From NCBI RefSeq assembly GCF_034424805.1, contig NZ_JAXOUF010000024.1:1-64000 (forward strand): a DNA stretch of 64,000 nucleotides, given 5' to 3'. The notes below the pieces were generated by a model. It was given only the letters and a program-made list of their open reading frames with translations. It searched no databases and was not told the DNA's origin. Made by a program: the position numbers and the translations under genes. Below, piece by piece: positions 8,675 to 15,879 of this stretch. Positions within the stretch are counted from its first letter, which is position 1. Each line of letters begins with the position of its first letter. Origin of the DNA: Labrys sedimenti (lineage in GTDB: Bacteria > Pseudomonadota > Alphaproteobacteria > Rhizobiales > Labraceae).

Positions 8675-8891
8675 GCCCCGCGGAACGTGCAACGGAGCCT
8701 TTCGCCTCCAGGCTCCCCAGGCGCAACGGGGCGGAGCCTGCCGCGGGTCTGTCGTCGTCATGGAAGAGAATGCGCTCGCCGGCCCCATCGAGATCGTCGT
8801 ACTGGTCGCTGCTCATCGACCAGAAGAAAGCGCCCAACGCGGCTGCGCCGAGGATGAGCGCGATCGGGACGAGGAAGACGAGGCTGTTCAT
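8637..8891 (-). CDS. ccoS: cbb3-type cytochrome oxidase assembly protein CcoS
   Basis: This 84-aa protein has one N-terminal membrane helix (LVFLVPIALILGAAALGAFFW) followed by the CcoS signature SMSSDQYDDLDGAGERILFHDD. CcoS (FixS) is needed to insert heme b and copper into the cbb3 oxidase. It is the last gene of the oxidase operon, overlapping the ccoI stop by ATGA. Its tail, after about residue 50, is longer than usual and poorly conserved. It overlaps the convergent hydrolase gene. Confidence 0.92.
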   Translation of the reverse strand: MNSLVFLVPIALILGAAALGAFFWSMSSDQYDDLDGAGERILFHDDDRPAAGSAPLRLGSLEAKGSVARSAGLRMDRTPGGSLD

Positions 8892-11137
8892 TTTGCCGTC
8901 ACCATGCGCAGGCGTTCGCTGCGCGTCGAGGTCACCTCTTCGACCGTTCGGCCGGTAGGGCGAAGACGAAGCGCGTTGGCAACGACGATGATCGACGAAA
9001 CGGACATGGCGAGCGCGGCCAGCAAAGGCGTGACATAGCCGGCCATGGCGACAGGGATGGCGAGCGCATTGTAGCCGATGGCGATCGCGAAATTCTGCCG
9101 AACCAGGCGGCCGGCCTTGTGCGCGATGTCGAGGGCCGCGGGAATGGCGGCGAGGCTGTCGTAGAGAAAGACGAAATCGGCTGCGCTACGTCCGATGTCC
9201 GCCGCGGTCGCGGGGGCCATCGAGACATGAGCGGCCGACAGGGCAGGGGCGTCGTTGAGTCCATCCCCGACCATCAGCGTACGGCGCCCCTCGGCCTTTG
9301 CCTGGGCGAGACGGGCCACCTTGTCACCCGGCATCAGGCCGGCTGCGAAATCCTTGATGTCCAGGGCCTTGGCGATGCCGGCAACGGCACTCGATCTGTC
9401 CCCGGACAGGATCTCGACGGACAGCCCCGCATGGCACAGGCGCTTCACCGTCTCGACAGCTCCCGGGCGCAAGGTTTCCGCGATCTCGAAGCGGGCAATC
9501 TCCTTGCTATTGCATGAGAGAACGGTGCCATCCGGGGCACTCTGCGCATCGAGAGCCCAGCTGGCCCGGCCCAATCTATAGCGTTGGCCGTCGAGAATGG
9601 CTTCGAGGCCGAGCCCGGCCTCCTCGCTCACTTCGGAGAGATCGGCTCGCCGTCCCGCGGTGTCCGAGGCCGCGATGGCGATGGCCTGCGACACCGGATG
9701 GTTCGAATGCCGGGCCAGCGCGCCCGCGATCTCCAGGGCTCCGGGAGATACGCCGCGAAGATCGATGCGAGGCGTTCCGATGGTCAACGTCCCGGTCTTG
9801 TCGAAGCAGACGGCCTCGATCTCGGCGAGGCGTTCGATGGCCGATCCATCCTTCATCATGATGCCGGCGTCGAACAGGCGGCGCGCGGCGACAACCTGGA
9901 CGATGGGAACGGCGAGGCCGAGGGCGCAGGGGCAGGTGATGATCAGCACGGCAATGGCGATGCTGGTCGCGTTGTGCCAGTCCCCGCTTACGGCCATCCA
10001 GCCCAGGAAGGTCAGGAAGGCGGCCAGATGCACCACCGGCGAGTAGAGGCGGGCCGCCCGGTCGGCGATCCTGCGGTAACGCGCCCGCCCGTCTTCGGCG
10101 GCCTCCATCAGGCGTGTCATCTCCGCGAGAAAGGAGTCTCGCGCATGGGCCGTGGCGATGAACCTGACGGGAGCACCCAGATTGAGCGCGCCGGCCTGGA
10201 CGAAGGAGCCGGCTGCCACCGCTACCGGCATGCTTTCTCCTGTCGCCAGGGCACAATCCAGGCTGGAGGTTCCGGACACGATCCGCCCGTCCACCGGTAC
10301 GCGGTCGCCGACAGCGAGGATGATCGTCATGCCCGGCTCGACCTCGCCGATGGGCAGGTAGTCGCGGCTTCCGTCGGAACGCTCGACGGTCGCGCCGCGG
10401 GGAGAGAGCCGCAGCAAGGAACCTATCACGCCCCGCGCGCGCTGGCGCATGGCATGGTCCAGGGTGCGGCCGATCAGCAGGAAGAAGATCAGGCTTGTCG
10501 CGGCATCGAAATAGGCCTGGTGGCCATGGTGCAGCGTATCATAGAGGCTGAGCCCGAAGGCAAGCGTGATGCCGATGCTGATCGGCACGTCCATATTGGT
10601 GCGGCCATGCCTCAATGCGGCCCAGGCCGAGCGGTAGAAGACGCCGCCGGAATAGAGCAGGGTCGGCAAGGCCAAGGCTGCCGATATCCAATGGAAGGCC
10701 TGCCGGGTTTCCGCCTCGGCCCCGGACCAGATCGAGACCGACAGCATCATGATGTTCATGGCCGTAAAGCCCGAGACGGCCAGGGCGCGGATCAGATAGG
10801 CCATTTCCGGATCGAAGCTCCGTTCCTCGGCCTCGTCGAGATGCGCCTTGTAGCCTACAGCCGCGAGGGCGCCGATCATATCGGGCGGCGCCGTGCCGCG
10901 CCAGGTGACGGCGACGCGGCGGGTGGTCAGGTTGGCGCGGGCGCGTTCGACTTGGGGAAGCCGCGAAAGCGCGTCCTCGACGCTCTGGATGCAGGCGCCG
11001 CAATGCATGCCGGGAACGGACAGACTGGTTTGCCGGGATCCGTTGCCCAGATCACGGCTGGCCAGCGCGATCTCGTCCTGGGAACTCGCCCGCCCGATGG
11101 CGGCGGTGAGCTCGACGCCATGTGCACAGCAGCTCAT
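8888..11137 (-). CDS. ccoI: Copper-exporting P1B-type ATPase for cbb3 assembly (CcoI/FixI)
   Basis: This 749-aa ATPase has an N-terminal CC pair (residues 3-4), a heavy-metal-binding domain with GMHCGAC (C46, C49), eight expected membrane helices, the CPC ion site at 402-404, and the phosphorylation motif DKTGT (D446). The GDGLNDAPAL hinge comes near the end. CcoI delivers copper across the inner membrane for the binuclear centre of the cbb3 oxidase. The start MSCCAH overlaps the stop of the upstream DUF2189 gene (ATGA). A longer in-frame reading upstream lies inside that gene and is not used. Confidence 0.95.
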   Translation of the reverse strand: MSCCAHGVELTAAIGRASSQDEIALASRDLGNGSRQTSLSVPGMHCGACIQSVEDALSRLPQVERARANLTTRRVAVTWRGTAPPDMIGALAAVGYKAHLDEAEERSFDPEMAYLIRALAVSGFTAMNIMMLSVSIWSGAEAETRQAFHWISAALALPTLLYSGGVFYRSAWAALRHGRTNMDVPISIGITLAFGLSLYDTLHHGHQAYFDAATSLIFFLLIGRTLDHAMRQRARGVIGSLLRLSPRGATVERSDGSRDYLPIGEVEPGMTIILAVGDRVPVDGRIVSGTSSLDCALATGESMPVAVAAGSFVQAGALNLGAPVRFIATAHARDSFLAEMTRLMEAAEDGRARYRRIADRAARLYSPVVHLAAFLTFLGWMAVSGDWHNATSIAIAVLIITCPCALGLAVPIVQVVAARRLFDAGIMMKDGSAIERLAEIEAVCFDKTGTLTIGTPRIDLRGVSPGALEIAGALARHSNHPVSQAIAIAASDTAGRRADLSEVSEEAGLGLEAILDGQRYRLGRASWALDAQSAPDGTVLSCNSKEIARFEIAETLRPGAVETVKRLCHAGLSVEILSGDRSSAVAGIAKALDIKDFAAGLMPGDKVARLAQAKAEGRRTLMVGDGLNDAPALSAAHVSMAPATAADIGRSAADFVFLYDSLAAIPAALDIAHKAGRLVRQNFAIAIGYNALAIPVAMAGYVTPLLAALAMSVSSIIVVANALRLRPTGRTVEEVTSTRSERLRMVTAK

Positions 11138-11922
11138 TCGATGGCCCGGTAGCTGTGCCAGGTCGCGTGGCCGAGCAATGGGAAGATCACGATCAGCCCC
11201 AGCATTCCCGTCGCGAGGCTGGCTAGAAAGAGAGCCAGAACGATGGCACCCCACATCAGCATGACCGGCAGGTTGCGGAACACCATGGAGATCGAGGTGC
11301 CCATGGCCGTGAAGGCATCGACGGGCTTGTCGAGCAGCATGGGAATGGAGAAGGTGCTGATGGCGAAAGCGAAGGCGGCGAAGAGGCCGCCGACGGCGGT
11401 GCCCGTCAGCAGCATGGCCCAGCCGATGGGCGTGGTGAACAGCATTTCGGCGACATGGTCGAGACCCGGGAAAGGGCGGTAGCCGAAGAACAGGGCGTAG
11501 ATGATGACGGCCGCCCGCATCCAGACCAGCATGAGCAGGCACAGGATCGCCCCGGTATAGAGCACCTGGCCGCCGGATCGGGCCTTGACGAACATCATGC
11601 TGGAGAGCGTGAACGGGCTGCCGGTTTCGATGGCACGGCTCTTCTCATAGAGACCGATGGCCAGCAACGGGCCGAGCACCATGAAGCCGGCCAATGCCGG
11701 GAAGAGGATATAGTCGAGCCCGAGTGCGCCGAGTGCCCACACGATGGCGATCGAAACCGCGAAGACGACAAGGCCATAGGCCAGGCTGGGACCGGGCCGA
11801 CGGGTGAGGTCGCGCCAGCCGGCGGCGAGCCAGCCGAACGCCGCGGATGCCGGCAGATGCCGCCGGCGCCTTTCCGCAGCCGAGGGCAGGATGGTTTCGA
11901 GGTGGCCGTTGGAACGTATCAT
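11134..11922 (-). CDS. DUF2189 integral membrane protein in the cbb3 operon
   Basis: This 262-aa protein has about six hydrophobic helices (for example LAYGLVVFAVSIAIVWALGAL and YILFPALAGFMVLGPLLAIGLYE). It fits the DUF2189 family, multi-pass membrane proteins of unknown function often seen near cbb3 genes. The chosen ATG is preceded by GAGGGGG 7 bases away; a longer reading to 11997 lacks this. It sits where ccoG/ccoH usually lie, between ccoP and ccoI. A role in oxidase assembly or copper supply is inference from position. Confidence 0.85.
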   Translation of the reverse strand: MIRSNGHLETILPSAAERRRRHLPASAAFGWLAAGWRDLTRRPGPSLAYGLVVFAVSIAIVWALGALGLDYILFPALAGFMVLGPLLAIGLYEKSRAIETGSPFTLSSMMFVKARSGGQVLYTGAILCLLMLVWMRAAVIIYALFFGYRPFPGLDHVAEMLFTTPIGWAMLLTGTAVGGLFAAFAFAISTFSIPMLLDKPVDAFTAMGTSISMVFRNLPVMLMWGAIVLALFLASLATGMLGLIVIFPLLGHATWHSYRAIE

Positions 11923-11932
11923 GGAATCCCCC

Positions 11933-12154
11933 TCAGCATGAGGATTGGGCGGCGCCGAACGAACCCGCATTGCGTGCATCGCCCGTTGCCTTGTCATGGG
12001 CGACGCAATCCGGTCGCGAGGCGAAAGCCACGTAGATCAGATGCGCATTGGCACCGACGAATACCGCGACGATCAGCGCGCTCAGCATGATCGCCGCCAG
12101 GCGCCAGGGGCGGGCACCAGGGCGGAGCTGCGAGCCGGTCGATCGCCCGGTCAT
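11933..12154 (-). CDS. Small single-helix membrane protein in the cbb3 operon
   Basis: This 73-aa protein has one membrane helix (about residues 18-46, AAIMLSALIVAVFVGANAHLIYVAFAS) and a short tail with cysteines at 50 and at the last residue (C73). It is half the size of CcoH/FixH and lacks its recognisable domain, but it occupies the same operon position after ccoP. The start overlaps the ccoP stop (ATGA), which supports translation. The function is unknown; a diverged FixH-like or subunit-like role is possible. Confidence 0.7.
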   Translation of the reverse strand: MTGRSTGSQLRPGARPWRLAAIMLSALIVAVFVGANAHLIYVAFASRPDCVAHDKATGDARNAGSFGAAQSSC

Positions 12155-13020
12155 GGCTTGGCCGCCTCGAGCGTCGAGACATAGAGCGCCAGGATCTTGC
12201 GATTGGTCTCCGACAGGCGCCCTTCCCACTGCGGCATGTATCCCTGCCGGCCGGCATAGATCGTGGCGTAGAGGGCCTGGCTGTCACCGCCATAGATCCA
12301 GAAGTGATCGGTCAGATCCGGAGCCCCCACATCCGTCTTGCCTTTCGCGTTGGCGCCGTGGCACGCGACGCAATTGGCGGCGAACACCTCTTGCCCCGCC
12401 TTGATCAGCGCGGCGTTGCCCTGCTTGCCGGAAAGCGACTGCACATAGGCGACGACATCCTCGATCTTTGCCGCATCGAGTACGTGCTGGCGGCCGAAGG
12501 CCAGCATCTGGGAAACCCTTGTATCGGGATGGCTCGAATTGATGCCGATGCGAATGGTCTCGGCAATGGTTTCGGGCGAGCCGCCCCACAGCCAGCTCTT
12601 CGATGTCAGATTGGGGAAGCCGGGACCGCCGGTCGCCTTGGCGCCGTGGCAGGCCGCGCAATTGTCGCGAAAGAGGGTCTGGCCGGTTTCCCTGACCTTC
12701 TGCATCAGCGCGGGATCGGCCTCGATTGCGGCGAAGTCCTTGGAGGCGATCTCCGCCTCCCAACTGCTGCGCTCGACGGCCGCCTGCTTGACCTGGTCGG
12801 TCACCAATTGCTGCTGGTCGATTCCAAGCAGGCCCTTGGTATAGGTCGTGACCAGCGGAAAGGCCGGGTAGAGCAGCCAGCAGATTAGCGAAAATGCAAA
12901 ACCGAGGGCCAGAAAGACGAGCACCACCTTTGGCACCGGGGTGTCTAGTTCCTCGATGCCGTTCCATTCATGGCCGGTCGTCATGCGACCGGTGACGCTA
13001 TCGCGTTTGCCTTCCTGCAT
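12151..13020 (-). CDS. ccoP: cbb3 oxidase diheme cytochrome c subunit CcoP
   Basis: This 289-aa subunit has an N-terminal region with the family's HEWNGIEELDTPVP signature, one membrane helix (about 31-51), and two heme c sites, CAACH (121-125) and CVACH (217-221). It passes electrons from the cytochrome c pool to CcoO in the periplasm. It follows ccoQ by 3 bases. Length and layout match FixP of rhizobia. Confidence 0.97.
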   Translation of the reverse strand: MQEGKRDSVTGRMTTGHEWNGIEELDTPVPKVVLVFLALGFAFSLICWLLYPAFPLVTTYTKGLLGIDQQQLVTDQVKQAAVERSSWEAEIASKDFAAIEADPALMQKVRETGQTLFRDNCAACHGAKATGGPGFPNLTSKSWLWGGSPETIAETIRIGINSSHPDTRVSQMLAFGRQHVLDAAKIEDVVAYVQSLSGKQGNAALIKAGQEVFAANCVACHGANAKGKTDVGAPDLTDHFWIYGGDSQALYATIYAGRQGYMPQWEGRLSETNRKILALYVSTLEAAKP

Positions 13021-13023
13021 GGC

Positions 13024-13194
13024 TCACCGTCCCGGCCGATCGGTCGTATCGAGGATGCTGCTTGCGGCCCTGTCGAATTCCGCCTTCTTGCCCGGCCACA
13101 GGGCGTAGATCGTGACCGCGATAGAAAGCCCGACGAGGTAGAAAAGGCCCCAGCTTTTGGAAAAGGCGACGACGCTCTGGTGATCGAAATCCAT
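13024..13194 (-). CDS. ccoQ: cbb3 oxidase subunit CcoQ
   Basis: This 56-aa protein begins MDFDHQSVVAFSKSWGLFYL and has one membrane helix, then the ALWPGKKAEFDRAASSIL tail typical of CcoQ/FixQ. CcoQ stabilises the interaction of CcoP with the core complex. The start lies one base past the ccoO stop. A longer in-frame reading would run back into ccoO and is rejected. Confidence 0.93.
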   Translation of the reverse strand: MDFDHQSVVAFSKSWGLFYLVGLSIAVTIYALWPGKKAEFDRAASSILDTTDRPGR

Positions 13195-13195
13195 C

Positions 13196-13951
13196 TCACT
13201 TCTCCGCGACGGTCGGCGCCGGCTGCTTCGCGCCAGCCGTCGGCTTGTAGGGAATGTCGGTTTGCCGGCCGAGGATCTGCAGATAGGCGACCAGCGCATC
13301 CATTTCGGTCAGCTCGCCCGGATTGCCGTCGAAATCCCGGACATTGGTGGCCTCGCCATAGCGCTCCTTCACGCCGGTGGAGGCGTCGGCATCGGGAGCA
13401 GCCTGGCCATAGGCGTCCGCCGTCGCGTTCTTGACCATGGCGTCTGTATAGGGAACGCCGACCTTGCGCTGGGCGGCGAGATTGAGCGAAAGGCCGTCGA
13501 TCTTCAGGGCGTTGGTTGCCAGCCAGCCATATCTAGGCATGACCGACTCCGGCACCACGGTCCGAGGGTTGATGAGATGGGCCACGTGCCAGGCATCCGA
13601 ATATTTGCCGCCGAGACGGGCGATATCGGGGCCGGTGCGCTTGGACCCCCACAGCATCGGGTGGTCGTATTTCGACTCCACCGCAAGCGAGTAGGGGCCG
13701 TAGCGCTCGACTTCGTCGCGCAAGGTGCGGATCATCTGGGAATGGCAGGCATAGCAGCCTTCGCGGATGTAGATATCGCGCCCTGCCAGTTCCAGCGGTG
13801 TGTAGAGGCGCATGTCCGGCGCCTTCTCGACCGTCTGATCGATGGTGAAGAGGGGAGCGATCTCGATGAAGCCGCCGATCGACGAGACGACGAGGATGGC
13901 AGCCAGGAAGGCGATGGAGTTGCGCTCGAGCTTGCGGTGAATTTCAGGCAT
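13196..13951 (-). CDS. ccoO: cbb3 oxidase monoheme cytochrome c subunit CcoO
   Basis: This 251-aa subunit has an N-terminal anchor (about 12-32), then EGCYACHSQMIR with the heme c site CYACH (66-70), and the family's YTPLELAGRDIYIREGC segment. It transfers electrons to the CcoN heme b. The start follows the ccoN stop by 4 bases. Length is typical of rhizobial FixO. Confidence 0.97.
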   Translation of the reverse strand: MPEIHRKLERNSIAFLAAILVVSSIGGFIEIAPLFTIDQTVEKAPDMRLYTPLELAGRDIYIREGCYACHSQMIRTLRDEVERYGPYSLAVESKYDHPMLWGSKRTGPDIARLGGKYSDAWHVAHLINPRTVVPESVMPRYGWLATNALKIDGLSLNLAAQRKVGVPYTDAMVKNATADAYGQAAPDADASTGVKERYGEATNVRDFDGNPGELTEMDALVAYLQILGRQTDIPYKPTAGAKQPAPTVAEK

Positions 13952-13955
13952 GTCG

Positions 13956-15629
13956 TTACTCCGCCGGCATCGAGGCAAGGCTGGGCACATCTTGGGCCGG
14001 CACGTCTTGGGCCGGCACGTCCTGTTCGCCGCTGCGCCCGGCTTCGGCCTGGCTTGCGCGAATGGTCATCCAGACATTGAGGGAGCCCACCACTGCGCCG
14101 GCCAGGAAGAACAGGCCGCCAATGGTGCGTGCGATGTAGTAGGGATGCATCGCGACCAGGCTTTCGATGAAGGAATATTGCAGCGTGCCGCTGTCATTGT
14201 AGGTGCGCCACATCAGGCCCTGGATGATGCCCGAATTCCACATGGCGAAGACGTAGATGATGGTGCCGGAGAGGGCGAGCCAGAAATGCAGCTCGATGAG
14301 CTTGGGCGACCACATGGCCTCGCGCTTCCACATCCAGGGTACCAGCGCGTAGATCGAGCCGAAGGTGATCATCGCCACCCAGCCCAGCGCCCCGGCATGC
14401 ACATGGCCGATGGTCCAGTCCGTATAGTGCGACAGCGCGTTGACGGGACGGATCGCCATGAACGAGCCTTCGAAGGTCGACAGGCCGTAGAAGACGGCGG
14501 CGACCATCATGAAGCGCAGCGTGGCGTCGTCGCGGACCTTGTGCCAGGCCCCGTTCAGCGTGGCGAGCGCATTGCCGGCAGACGCCCAGGAGGGGACCAG
14601 CAGCATCACCGAAAAGGTCATGCCGAGGGTCTGCACCCAGTGGGGAAGGGCGGTGTAATGAAGGTGGTGCGAGCCCGCCCACATATAGAGGAAGGTGATG
14701 CCCCAGAAGCTGATGATCGAAAGCCGGTAGGAGAAGATCGGCCGGCCGGCGCGCTTGGGCAGGTAATAATACATCATGCCCAGGAAGCCGGAGGTCAGGA
14801 AGAAGGCCACCGCATTGTGGCCGTACCACCACTGCGTCATGGCATCCTGCACGCCCGAGAACAGCGAGTAGCTCTTGGTCGAGCCGAGGGAAAGCGGCAC
14901 GGCGAGGTTGTTGACGATATGCAGCACCGCCACGACCAGGATGAAGGCCATGTAGTACCAGTTGGCGACGTAGATATGCGGCTCCTTGCGGCGTGCCAGC
15001 GTGCGGATGAAGATCGAGAAGTAGACGACCCACACGACGACCAGCCAGAGATCGGCATACCATTCCGGTTCGGCATATTCCTTCGATTGGGTCACGCCCA
15101 TCAGGTAGCCCGTGGCGGCGACGATGCAGAACAGATTGTAGCCGAGCAGCACGAACCAGGGGCTGACCTGGTCCGGCAACCGGGCGCGCGAGGTGCGCTG
15201 CAGGACGTGGAAGGAGGTCGCGATCAGAGCATTGCCGCCGAAGCCGAAGATGACCCCGCTGGTATGGACGGGGCGAAGCCGGCCGAAGCTCGCCCAGGCG
15301 GCATCGAAGGTCAGGTCCGGCCAGGCCAGGAGGGCGGCCACCCACACCCCGACGAACATGCCGACGACGGCCCAGATCATGGTGAGGACGATGCCGACCC
15401 GGATGGGATCGTCATAATATTCCTCCAGCTGCGAAGCCGGCGGCTCGGGATCGAAGTAATGCCCGATCAACGCGAAGATGAAGCCCAGGGCCGCGACCAG
15501 CACGATGAAGCCGTGGACCCCCAGCGGCTCGCCGCGGCCGCCGATCGCCATCGCCAGGCCGAAGACGCCAAGCAGGACTACAATCGCCAGGGAAAGCTGG
15601 CGTTCGCTCAAGGTGAGGCGGGAGATCAT
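13956..15629 (-). CDS. ccoN: cbb3 oxidase catalytic subunit CcoN
   Basis: This 557-aa member of the heme-copper oxidase superfamily has twelve or more helices. Histidine-bearing segments expected to ligand heme b, heme b3 and CuB are visible (VHTSGVIFGFGGNALIATSFHV, MWAGSHHLHYTALPHW, IGHVHAGALGW). It reduces oxygen to water at very low oxygen tension. As first gene of the operon it lies 90 bp downstream of a perfect FixK/FNR box. The C-terminus carries a repeated DVPAQ pentapeptide not typical of the family. Confidence 0.97.
   Translation of the reverse strand: MISRLTLSERQLSLAIVVLLGVFGLAMAIGGRGEPLGVHGFIVLVAALGFIFALIGHYFDPEPPASQLEEYYDDPIRVGIVLTMIWAVVGMFVGVWVAALLAWPDLTFDAAWASFGRLRPVHTSGVIFGFGGNALIATSFHVLQRTSRARLPDQVSPWFVLLGYNLFCIVAATGYLMGVTQSKEYAEPEWYADLWLVVVWVVYFSIFIRTLARRKEPHIYVANWYYMAFILVVAVLHIVNNLAVPLSLGSTKSYSLFSGVQDAMTQWWYGHNAVAFFLTSGFLGMMYYYLPKRAGRPIFSYRLSIISFWGITFLYMWAGSHHLHYTALPHWVQTLGMTFSVMLLVPSWASAGNALATLNGAWHKVRDDATLRFMMVAAVFYGLSTFEGSFMAIRPVNALSHYTDWTIGHVHAGALGWVAMITFGSIYALVPWMWKREAMWSPKLIELHFWLALSGTIIYVFAMWNSGIIQGLMWRTYNDSGTLQYSFIESLVAMHPYYIARTIGGLFFLAGAVVGSLNVWMTIRASQAEAGRSGEQDVPAQDVPAQDVPSLASMPAE
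13992..14021 (-). repeat. Two exact 15-bp tandem repeats in the ccoN 3' end
   Basis: TTGGGCCGGCACGTC occurs twice back to back on the + strand, and a third degenerate copy precedes it. On the coding strand this gives two DVPAQ units after the last membrane helix, then a related DVPSL. It looks like a recent in-frame slippage expansion in a disordered tail. Confidence 0.85.
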
Positions 15630-15719
15630 GCCATCGGCTCCATCGGCCTTCCACTCCGTTGCCGGACCGACGGGTCAGGCTCGAGGATTGACGATTGGCA
15701 GATCGCTGGCTGTGCTCCC

Positions 15720-15733
15720 TTGATGTAGATCAA
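15720..15733. promoter_or_regulatory. FNR/FixK box of the cbb3 operon
   Basis: TTGATGTAGATCAA is a perfect TTGAT-N4-ATCAA palindrome, the consensus for FNR, FixK and ANR. Its centre is about 97 bp upstream of the ccoN ATG. If it acts at -41.5, transcription would start near 15685 on the minus strand. It also lies about 150 bp before the divergent caspase-like gene, so an effect there is possible. Confidence 0.88.
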
Positions 15734-15879
15734 GGTCGAGGCGGGGAAATGGGCCGGTTCACAGGATTGAAGTTTGATCGCGGCGTTGATCGGTGGTTCG
15801 AGAAGGGGCGGCTGGAAGAGGCGGTTCAATTCCGGCTATAGAACGTCGGGGGCCTCACGCCATCGATCGACTGCAGAAA

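Noticed and set aside
9584..11152. 522-codon frame on the + strand opposite ccoI
   Set aside because: Opposite a full P1B-ATPase with all motifs in place; translation is featureless.
11138..11542. N-terminal extension of the ccoI frame
   Set aside because: It falls inside the DUF2189 gene in another frame. The MSCCAH start with ATGA overlap is the usual CcoI start.
13950..15728. 592-codon frame on the + strand opposite ccoN
   Set aside because: Low-complexity His/Asp/Arg-rich translation without family resemblance; ccoN on the other strand is certain.
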